10,642 bases of DNA from Actinomycetota bacterium (GTDB lineage: Bacteria; Actinomycetota; Actinomycetes; Streptosporangiales; Streptosporangiaceae). The stretch lies in assembly GCA_003168295.1 (NCBI GenBank), contig PMST01000473.1, positions 1-10,642 of the forward strand, written 5' to 3'. The translations under genes and the position numbers were made by a program. Position 1 is the stretch's first letter. Every line of letters starts with the position of its first letter. The notes below the pieces were generated by a model. The model had not been told where the DNA came from. It made no database searches and saw only the letters and a list, made by a program, of their open reading frames with translations. Shown piece after piece: positions 5,351 to 10,642 of this stretch.

Positions 5351-7462
5351 TCACGACCGCAGCGGCGCAGGCAACGCCTCAGTATACAAGACGGTCAGCC
5401 GCGACACGGCTCGGGTGAGCGCCACGTAGAGCCGCTGCAGGCCCCTGGCCTCGGCCGAGGCGATCTGCGCGGGTTCCACCACGATGACGTGATCGTACTC
5501 AAGCCCCTTGGCCAAAGTGACGGGCACCAGCGTCAGCCGGGAGTCAGAACCGGGCGTGCCGTGTTTCACCCAAGCGCCGTCAAGCACCCGGGCCAGGGCC
5601 GGGATCTGCGGGTCGGCGGCGATCACGGCGACCGAACCGGGCCGGGCGCACGCCTGCAGGCACGCCTGCACCAGGGCCGGCCCGAGCGCGGCGGCGGGCA
5701 CCTGCACCAGGTCCAGGGCGCCGGGATCGGCCCGCAGCGAGGAGGCCGGCCGCAACTCGGGGGCGATCACGGCCAGCAGCGCGGACGCGTAATCCAGGAT
5801 CTGCCTGGGCACCCGGTATCCCACCGACAGCTCCCTGACCTGCGTATCGGGCTTGCCCAGGTTCGACAGCAGCGATTCCCAGGACGGCGCCGCCCAGGGC
5901 GTGGTGCCCTGGGCGAGGTCACCGAGCACGGTCGCCGCCCCGGTCGAGCACCGGCGGCCGAGCGCGCGGCACTCCATCGGCGACAGGTCCTGCGCCTCAT
6001 CGACGACCACGTGGGCCAGGCTGGGCATCCGCGTGATCAGGTCGCGCGCCTCGTCGATGAGCACGACGTCGGCCGCGGACCAGCGCGCCGAGCCCGGACC
6101 GCGCGGTGGGGACGACCACACGATCTCGGCCTGTTCGGCGGCGGTGAGGATGCCCCCGGCCGCCTCCGCCAGTGCCTCCGCCGACGCCAGCAGCCCGAAC
6201 ACCAGCCGGGCCGGATCCGCCTTCGGCCAGATCGCGTCCACGGCGAGGCGCACCGGCCTGGACCGCCGCACGGCCTCGTGCGTCCGGTCGTCGCAGGCCT
6301 CCCCCGCGGCCTCCATCTGGGTCAGGATCACGTGCGCGATCCTGTGCCCGAGCAGTTCGCGGGCCGCGCCGTAACGCACCCCCCGGTGCCGCAGCTCATG
6401 GACGAGTTCCTCGAGTTCGTAGGCGGCTAGCCGCCAGCGCCGGGCCCCGCGCGGCAGGACCAGGGCCGCGGACGGCCGCCGGATCGACGCCCACAGCGCC
6501 CGCCGCAGCACGTCCGCCATCCGCGCGTCTCCCTTGACGATCGCGGCCGCCTCGGTGTCGGCCCCGCGCACGGCAACGGTCCCGGCGGCGGCGACCAGCT
6601 CGCCGACGGTCGTCTGGGTGACCTCAAGCTCACCGAGGGCGGGCAGCACGTTGCGGATGTAGGACAGGAAGGCACGGTTCGGCCCGACCATGACCACCCC
6701 GCGCCGCCGCACCTGCTCGGAGTACGCGTACAGCAGGTACGCGACCCGGTGCAGCCCCACGGCGGTCTTCCCGGTGCCCGGCGCGCCCTGCACGCAGACC
6801 GTCTGCGCGGCTCCGGCCCGGACGATATCGTCCTGGTCCGGCTGAATGGTCGCGACGATGTCCCGCATCGGCCCCGACCGTGGCCGCTCGATCTCGTCGA
6901 GCAGGATCTGGCTCGTCCGGTGCTTGTCTTCCTGACCCGAACGATCGGTGGTGAACAGCTCATCCTCATAGGCGGTTAGCTCGCCGCCGGAGAAGCCGAA
7001 GCGCCGCCGCAGCGCCAGGTTCATCGGATCCGCGCCGCTGGCCCGGTAAAACGGCCTGGAGACCGGGGCCCGCCAGTCGATCACCGCGGGCGTGCCGTCG
7101 GGCGCATGCACGTGCCTGCGGCCGATGTGGAAGCTATGCCCGCTCACCCCGTCGTCGCCGGTTCCGGATATTCCGGTTCCGGAATATCCGGCTTCGGGGG
7201 GGCCGGCGTAGTCGAGCCGGCCGAAGAACAGCGGGGTGTCCGGGATGTCCTTCAGCGCTTCGGCGCGATGGTACAGGTCGGCCTTGAGGTATTCCTCGGA
7301 CACCGGGTCCCCGCCCAGCGCCTTGAGGGAGAGCACGTCCTCCCGCATCATGTGCAGGAATTCCCGGGAGCGCCGCAACTGGTCGCGTTCGGCGGTCAGG
7401 ATGGGGTCGAGGCCGGATCGTTCCGTAGGTTCGTCTTTTGATTGTGAACTTGACGCCGCCAC
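5351..7462 (-). CDS. helD: HelD-type RNA polymerase recycling ATPase (UvrD/Rep-like superfamily 1)
   Basis: HelD proteins insert into the RNA polymerase channels and use ATP to strip stalled enzyme from nucleic acid; actinobacterial class II members include M. smegmatis HelD, and the related HelR protects against rifamycins. The 703-residue product has an N-terminal helical arm (about 15-75), then GRRHVHA...VIDWRAPVSRPFYRA (about 114-141) typical of class II. The SF1 motifs follow in order: Q-like motif QPDQDDIVRAG (207-217), Walker A GAPGTGKT (226-233), Walker B VVVDEAQDLSP (485-495), motif III GDLAQGTTPW (514-523), YR (549-550), motif V TLAKGLEYDHVIVVEP (649-664), motif VI LYVALTRAVSRLTVL (678-692). 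All catalytic motifs are intact. Residues about 88-110 are a Gly/Ser/Thr-rich insertion where relatives, from memory, have a short turn. The start is GTG without a Shine-Dalgarno site; its own promoter implies a nearly leaderless mRNA. Confidence 0.9.
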   Translation of the reverse strand: MAASSSQSKDEPTERSGLDPILTAERDQLRRSREFLHMMREDVLSLKALGGDPVSEEYLKADLYHRAEALKDIPDTPLFFGRLDYAGPPEAGYSGTGISGTGDDGVSGHSFHIGRRHVHAPDGTPAVIDWRAPVSRPFYRASGADPMNLALRRRFGFSGGELTAYEDELFTTDRSGQEDKHRTSQILLDEIERPRSGPMRDIVATIQPDQDDIVRAGAAQTVCVQGAPGTGKTAVGLHRVAYLLYAYSEQVRRRGVVMVGPNRAFLSYIRNVLPALGELEVTQTTVGELVAAAGTVAVRGADTEAAAIVKGDARMADVLRRALWASIRRPSAALVLPRGARRWRLAAYELEELVHELRHRGVRYGAARELLGHRIAHVILTQMEAAGEACDDRTHEAVRRSRPVRLAVDAIWPKADPARLVFGLLASAEALAEAAGGILTAAEQAEIVWSSPPRGPGSARWSAADVVLIDEARDLITRMPSLAHVVVDEAQDLSPMECRALGRRCSTGAATVLGDLAQGTTPWAAPSWESLLSNLGKPDTQVRELSVGYRVPRQILDYASALLAVIAPELRPASSLRADPGALDLVQVPAAALGPALVQACLQACARPGSVAVIAADPQIPALARVLDGAWVKHGTPGSDSRLTLVPVTLAKGLEYDHVIVVEPAQIASAEARGLQRLYVALTRAVSRLTVLYTEALPAPLRS
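7164..7191. repeat. Perfect 13-bp inverted repeat within helD
   Basis: CCGGATATTCCGG (7164-7176) and CCGGAATATCCGG (7179-7191) are exact reverse complements separated by TT, forming a near-complete 28-bp palindrome with AT-rich cores. It encodes residues 91-100 (A-GYSGTGISG) of the HelD insertion, using codons uncommon in such a genome (GGA, TAT, ATA). The TTCCGG word is iterated around it, so it may have arisen by duplication and inversion of a short unit, or by insertion of a small palindromic element. Confidence 0.85.
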
Positions 7463-7471
7463 GAGGACGGG

Positions 7472-7500
7472 AACTTACCAGGCCGGACGGCGGAAGTCAC
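7472..7500 (-). promoter_or_regulatory. Promoter of helD (extended -10, near-leaderless)
   Basis: Reading the minus strand, GTGACT (7500-7495, four of six matches to TTGACA) is followed after exactly 17 bases by TAAGTT (7477-7472), preceded by TG-G to give an extended -10 (TGGTAAGTT). Expected transcription start is about 7465-7463, immediately before the GTG at 7462. The -35 overlaps the stop codon of the ROK gene, so helD can be expressed independently of that upstream gene. The rifamycin-associated inverted repeat described upstream of some Streptomyces helR genes is not visible here. Confidence 0.6.
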
Positions 7501-8735
7501 GCGGTTTTCCGGGCCGGCGGCTGCCATGCGCCGAGGCCGCGCGGGGTGAGGAAGGCGTCGAAGACGAGCTCAGACGCGCCGGTCAGCGTGCCCAGGTCGC
7601 CCAGCGTCGATGGCAGCAGGGCGGGCGGCTGCGGGCGGCGGAACCGCATCAGCGCGGCCAGGTAGGCCGCCTGGACCGCGTCCGGCGCGGCCTGGTAGAC
7701 CTCGGCGGCCAGGCCGGACAGGCCGACGACCTCGGGGTCCTGGGCGTTCACCAGCGCGCCGATGCCCCGGCCGAGGGCCGCGGCCACCTGCGTCAGGACC
7801 CAGGCGCAGCCCGGATCGTCGGCCGCCGCCGCGATGACACGGGTGGCCTGGACCATCCGGTCGCCCTGCTCGCCCAGGCCGGCCGCGCGGAGCAGGCCGC
7901 GAGCGCCTGCGTCGAGTTCCCAGCAGCCCGTCGAGCCGCACCGGCACGGATCGCTGCCGCCGGCCAGCGGCATGTGCCCGAATTCGCCCGCCGAACCACG
8001 CGCCCCGGTTACCGGCTGGCCGCCGGCCAGCAGCACCCCGCCGATGCCGGTCGCGACGTGCAGGTGCAGGGCGACCGAGACGCCCCGCAGCACGCCGCGG
8101 CGAGCCTCGGCCAGCCCGGCCAGCGTCGCGTCGTTGCCGGCCAGCACCGGGCCCGCCTCCGCCGTCAGGAGGCCGAGCACCCCGGCCACGTCGACGTCCT
8201 GCCAGTCGGACAGGGTGGGCTGCACCATCGCGCCGCCGCTGAGCGGGGAGGGCACCGCGACGCCGATGCCGATCACGCGGTCGCCGAACTGGCGGCGGCG
8301 GATCGTCAGCCTGGCCGCGACGTCGGCCAGCATCGCGGTACCCGAACGCGTGTCCCGCTCCTGGCGGTCGAGCACGGCGCCGCGGCCGGTCAGCTCGAAC
8401 ACAGCCAGGGTAAAGGAGTCGTCCCGCAGGTCGACGGCGAGCGCGACCGGTCCGTGCGGATGCGCCGAGGGCACCCCCGTCGGGCGGCCCCTGGTGCGCT
8501 GTACCCGCACATCGGCGGGCGAATCGGCCGGGCTGGGCAGCTCCTCGATGAGCTGGCGTCCGGCCAGGTCCCTGACCAGAACGGTGGCGGTTCCCCTGGC
8601 CAGGCTGAGCTGCCTGGTGAGTTCGGCTCGGGTGAGCTGGCCCGCGCCGTCGTGGACGGCGCGCAGCAGCCGCGCCAGGTTGTGCGCGCGCAACTCGGCG
8701 CTTGTCGTCGCCGCGCCCTCGTCCCTCCGCACCAT
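7497..8735 (-). CDS. ROK-family transcriptional regulator (NagC/XylR type)
   Basis: The 412-residue product has an N-terminal winged helix-turn-helix (about 17-66, including LTRAELTRQLSLARGTATVL) fused to a ROK sugar-kinase-like domain (about 95-380). The ROK zinc site is complete: GEFGHMPLAGGSDPCRCGST continuing to GCWE, with His254, Cys264, Cys266 and Cys271. The active-site loop GNDA (200-203) carries the expected Asp. The ATP phosphate loop is degenerate (VDLRDDSF at 101-108, where kinases have D-x-G-G-T), so it is probably a sugar- or effector-sensing repressor rather than a kinase. No sugar uptake genes are adjacent, so the ligand is unknown. The ATG at 8735 lacks a clear Shine-Dalgarno site; no better start is evident. 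It lies 48 bases downstream of the conserved hypothetical and 34 bases before helD, all codirectional. Confidence 0.9.
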   Translation of the reverse strand: MVRRDEGAATTSAELRAHNLARLLRAVHDGAGQLTRAELTRQLSLARGTATVLVRDLAGRQLIEELPSPADSPADVRVQRTRGRPTGVPSAHPHGPVALAVDLRDDSFTLAVFELTGRGAVLDRQERDTRSGTAMLADVAARLTIRRRQFGDRVIGIGVAVPSPLSGGAMVQPTLSDWQDVDVAGVLGLLTAEAGPVLAGNDATLAGLAEARRGVLRGVSVALHLHVATGIGGVLLAGGQPVTGARGSAGEFGHMPLAGGSDPCRCGSTGCWELDAGARGLLRAAGLGEQGDRMVQATRVIAAAADDPGCAWVLTQVAAALGRGIGALVNAQDPEVVGLSGLAAEVYQAAPDAVQAAYLAALMRFRRPQPPALLPSTLGDLGTLTGASELVFDAFLTPRGLGAWQPPARKTA

Positions 8736-8783
8736 CTGATCGTGCCACGCCCGCGCCCCGGCGCGCGGCCGAGCCTGCCTGGG
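8736..8783. other. Short spacer between the conserved hypothetical and the ROK gene
   Basis: Forty-eight GC-rich bases without a recognisable promoter, terminator or ribosome binding site. Their shortness and the shared direction suggest the ROK gene is transcribed together with the upstream gene. Confidence 0.4.
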
Positions 8784-9731
8784 CTACCAGTCCCAGTGGA
8801 AGCCGGCGACGGTCTTCTCGGCCAGCCGCAGGTAGCGGTGAACGGCGAATTGACTGTCGAGGACGACCGGCTCGCGCTCGACGATGGGACCGTCCATTCC
8901 GTCCCACACCGCCCAGACGACGTTTCCCGGCAGCCTGTCCGGATGGAATTCCACCCGGATATCGAGGTTTTCGACGGAATATTGCACTATGCGGCGGAAC
9001 TCAGGGGCGGGCGGCAGCGCGTAATGGAAACCCGCCGAATACTCAAGCGTGGCCGTTTCCCCGGCCGCGAGCGGCTTGGCGAGCAGCATGTCGACCACGA
9101 ACACTTCGGCTGTCGGCTGGTAGAAGGGACCCGCGAGCCCGCTGAATCCCTGCCCGACTTCAATGGTCAGGGCATTGGTGTCGGCCCGGTAGGGCACCCG
9201 GTCGACCGCGTCGACGACCGCCTCGATGACGTGGATAACGCGATGCCGGACCGGCATCCCGTCCGGGCCGAGGTAATGGTGATCGTGCAGGGAAAGGGTC
9301 TTGATCCGCGGGCTCCCTAGCGCGCCCGCCTTATCGTCGCGGATCGCGCGCGGACCGGAAAGCACGCGGACGTGCGCCGAGCCTTCCCACAGCTTTCCGA
9401 GCTGCTCGCGCTCCAGCGTGCCGAGCCCGAACGCATCGGTGAACAGGGTCAGCGTCGCCTTGGACATAAGCTTGCCCGACAGGGCCCGCGCGGCGGTGTC
9501 CTTCAGCTGCCTGGGCTGCACGTCGACGTCGCCGCTGGCCCGCGGGTGCTCGGACAGGTAATGGGCGAGCACCTCGGCGACCGCGAGCTGGTTGAGGAGT
9601 CCCCGCCGGCTGCGCTCGGCGTACTGCTCCCACTCGCGCCGGTACCTTCCCGGCCGCAGCAGCAGCTCCCGCAGGTACGCCGCGGCCGCCTGGGCGCCGG
9701 TCGGCGTCGCGGAATCTGCTGGCGTGACCAC
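8784..9731 (-). CDS. Conserved actinobacterial protein of unknown function
   Basis: The product is about 315 residues, soluble, with no signal peptide. The N-terminal third is helical. One part, RQLKDTAARALSGKLMSKAT then LTLFTDAFGLGTLEREQLGKLWEG (about 75-118), resembles the 'ALSGR-LS-xTL-LFxxAF' module seen in many actinomycete proteins that look like degenerate helix-turn-helix domains. The C-terminal two thirds are beta-rich and end in FRRIVQYSVENLDIRVEFHP, AVWDGMDGPIVEREPVVLD and HRYLRLAEKTVAGFHWDW, a segment I recognise from unannotated Streptomyces-type proteins. Function is not known to me; a sensor or regulator with a beta-sandwich ligand domain is one possibility. A GTG at 9737 is also open, but the GTG at 9731 has GAGGTGA spaced 5 bases away, matching the 16S tail very well, so it is preferred. 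The protein ends in Trp. Confidence 0.75.
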   Translation of the reverse strand: MVTPADSATPTGAQAAAAYLRELLLRPGRYRREWEQYAERSRRGLLNQLAVAEVLAHYLSEHPRASGDVDVQPRQLKDTAARALSGKLMSKATLTLFTDAFGLGTLEREQLGKLWEGSAHVRVLSGPRAIRDDKAGALGSPRIKTLSLHDHHYLGPDGMPVRHRVIHVIEAVVDAVDRVPYRADTNALTIEVGQGFSGLAGPFYQPTAEVFVVDMLLAKPLAAGETATLEYSAGFHYALPPAPEFRRIVQYSVENLDIRVEFHPDRLPGNVVWAVWDGMDGPIVEREPVVLDSQFAVHRYLRLAEKTVAGFHWDW

Positions 9732-9737
9732 GGTCAC

Positions 9738-9932
9738 CTCTGCGTCGATCCTCGGGGCTGAAGACTTTGCGCGGCATTCGCCATCTATCGTAATGCCTGC
9801 CGCGATTGGGTGACCTGAGGCTTGTCCGGCACCACGGTCTGGCTCAGCAGCGGCGGGCAGGTGGCCAGGCCGGGTCGTTCACGTGCGGAGGGACCAGCCG
9901 AAACTCTGTCGCCGGGGGGTGACCGGGAACGG
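9738..9932. promoter_or_regulatory. Divergent intergenic region between the conserved hypothetical and marR
   Basis: This roughly 200-bp region must drive both divergent genes. For the minus-strand gene the best -10 is TACGAT (in CATTACGATAGAT, around 9785-9795), with no good -35. For marR see the separate -10 element. I looked for a long palindrome that could be a MarR operator and found none beyond a CACGTG core near 9880. No RNA gene is recognisable. Confidence 0.35.
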
Positions 9933-9938
9933 TAGATT
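9933..9938 (+). promoter_or_regulatory. -10 element for leaderless marR transcript
   Basis: TAGATT ends exactly 6 bases before the ATG at 9945, so RNA synthesis would start at or next to the A of the start codon. There is no Shine-Dalgarno sequence in front of the ATG, consistent with a leaderless message. No convincing -35 hexamer is present at 17-18 bases. Confidence 0.55.
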
Positions 9939-9944
9939 CTTGGT

Positions 9945-10424
9945 ATGTCCGGGACAAACGGTGAGCCGCGCTGGCTGACTGATGATGAGCAGCAGGCATG
10001 GCGCGCGACCGTTCACCTGTCCCAGTTGCTCATGCGCCAGCTTGACCGCGACCTGAACGCGCACGGGCTGAACGGCCACGACTACGAGATCCTGGTGGAG
10101 CTGTCCGAGGCGCCGGACAGCCGGCTGCGGATGACCGAGCTTGCCGACGCCACCAGCCAGTCACGGAGCCGGCTGTCCCACCAGATATCGCGGATGGAAG
10201 CCCGCGGGCTGGTCCGCCGGGATAACTGCGAGGGCGACAAGCGCGGTACCTTCGCGGTGCTGACCGGTGCGGGCATAGACGCGATCAAGCGAGTCGCGCC
10301 TGATCACGTCGAAAACGTCCGCAAGCATTTCATCGACCGGCTGACCCCGCGCCAGCTAGAGGAAGTCAGGGACGCCTTCGGGCCGATCGTCGACTACCTG
10401 CGCAAGATCCGCGACCGCGACTAG
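9945..10424 (+). CDS. MarR-family winged helix transcriptional regulator
   Basis: The 159-residue product has the MarR fold order. The N-terminal dimerisation helices include WRATVHLSQLLMRQLDRDLN. The recognition region includes MTELADATSQSRSRLSHQIS and RMEARGLVRRDNCEGDKRGT, where the wing Arg/Asp/Arg pattern (D-x-R-G) is conserved. A C-terminal dimerisation helix (DHVENVRKHFIDRLTPRQLE) follows. The opening EPRWLTDDEQQAWRA is typical of the large actinobacterial MarR subgroup. These proteins usually repress their own gene or a neighbouring efflux, redox or catabolic gene and are released by small phenolic or oxidant ligands. The target here is unknown; the divergent conserved hypothetical is the nearest candidate. 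The stop lies 3 bases from the stop of the convergent GNAT gene. Confidence 0.92.
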   Translation: MSGTNGEPRWLTDDEQQAWRATVHLSQLLMRQLDRDLNAHGLNGHDYEILVELSEAPDSRLRMTELADATSQSRSRLSHQISRMEARGLVRRDNCEGDKRGTFAVLTGAGIDAIKRVAPDHVENVRKHFIDRLTPRQLEEVRDAFGPIVDYLRKIRDRD

Positions 10425-10427
10425 GGC

Positions 10428-10642
10428 TCAGAACAAAACGGACATGAGGCGGCCCGTTTCGGTGAAGCCGACCCGGCGGTAGGCCGCGCGGGCCGGGGAG
10501 TTGAAGTCGTTGACGTACAGCGACACGAGCGGCGCGATCGACCGCGACGCCTCGACGACGACCGCGGCCATGCCCGGCGCGGCCAGGCCCTGGCCGCGGT
10601 ATTCCGGCCGCACCCACACCCCTTGCACCTGGCAGACCTGCG
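10428..10642 (-). CDS. GNAT family N-acetyltransferase, C-terminal part (runs off the right edge)
   Basis: The visible 71 C-terminal codons contain the acetyl-CoA-binding motif A (VQGVWVRPEYRGQGLAAPGM, with the R/Q-x-x-G-x-G/A loop), the following helix (AAVVVEASRSIAPLVSLYVN) and motif B (DFNSPARAAYRRVGFTETGR), ending in MSVLF. GNAT enzymes move an acetyl group from acetyl-CoA to an amine; the substrate cannot be read from this portion. The ending closely resembles actinomycete GNATs with an N-terminal DUF4081-like domain, which from memory lie near ispG and proS upstream of rimP-nusA. That would fit this side of the window. The frame remains open through the window end, so the start lies outside. 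Confidence 0.88.
   Translation of the reverse strand, partial: QVCQVQGVWVRPEYRGQGLAAPGMAAVVVEASRSIAPLVSLYVNDFNSPARAAYRRVGFTETGRLMSVLF

Noticed and set aside
5655..5680. Direct repeat of GCACGCCTGCA in helD
   Set aside because: It encodes the repeated QAC peptide in a helix (QACLQAC) and is a simple local duplication, not a recombination site that I can support.
5892..5914. Inverted repeat GCCCAGGGC / GCCCTGGGC in helD
   Set aside because: It falls in the conserved SF1 motif III (GDLAQGTTPW), so the coding constraint explains it.
7570..8907. A 445-codon minus-strand frame overlapping the ROK gene
   Set aside because: Arg/Pro/Gly-rich out-of-frame translation; the overlapping ROK frame has complete HTH and zinc-site motifs.
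7236..9320. A 694-codon plus-strand open frame across helD, the ROK gene and the conserved hypothetical
   Set aside because: It is the antisense shadow of three well-supported minus-strand genes; its product is low-complexity Arg/Gly/Pro/Ala sequence with no domain.

Overview
The window looks like chromosomal DNA of a high-GC Actinomycetota, probably a filamentous soil actinomycete. Codons end mostly in G or C, GTG starts are common, and the block rimP-nusA-ylxR-infB is present. The closing genes resemble known actinomycete families: tandem ferritin-like proteins beside rimP, an actinobacterial HelD, and a GNAT that, from memory, sits near ispG/proS in many actinomycetes. The order or genus cannot be settled from this stretch.

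Right to left on the minus strand, positions 3700-152 hold the translation/transcription block: rimP (30S maturation), nusA (elongation/termination factor, overlapping rimP by 11 bases), ylxR/rnpM, and the 5' third of infB. The infB reading frame keeps the IF2 N-terminal domain and the Pro/Gly/Ala-rich linker, but stops inside the G/P/R-rich repeat before any GTPase domain. A different gene then follows: the first 30 codons of a redoxin with its own Shine-Dalgarno site. This is either a rearrangement or an assembly join.

Positions 3814-4774 (plus strand, divergent from rimP) carry two ferritin-like proteins, the first with a Tat/lipoprotein-type signal. Positions 9731-4836 carry four minus-strand genes: a conserved hypothetical of about 315 aa, a ROK-family regulator, a class II HelD-type RNA polymerase recycling ATPase, and a small Trp-rich hypothetical. 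They are codirectional, but helD has its own recognisable promoter. A MarR-family regulator (plus) and the 3' end of a GNAT acetyltransferase (minus) meet tail to tail at the right edge.

Two cross-cutting patterns stand out. First, the housekeeping genes rimP, nusA, infB and the redoxin have clear Shine-Dalgarno sites. The accessory genes helD, marR and the first ferritin-like gene lack one but have a -10 hexamer placed for leaderless or near-leaderless transcripts. Second, long perfect inverted repeats lie inside poorly conserved coding segments of infB, nusA and helD; the helD copy is inside an in-frame Gly/Ser/Thr insertion. I found no tRNA, rRNA, CRISPR array, insertion sequence or defence system.
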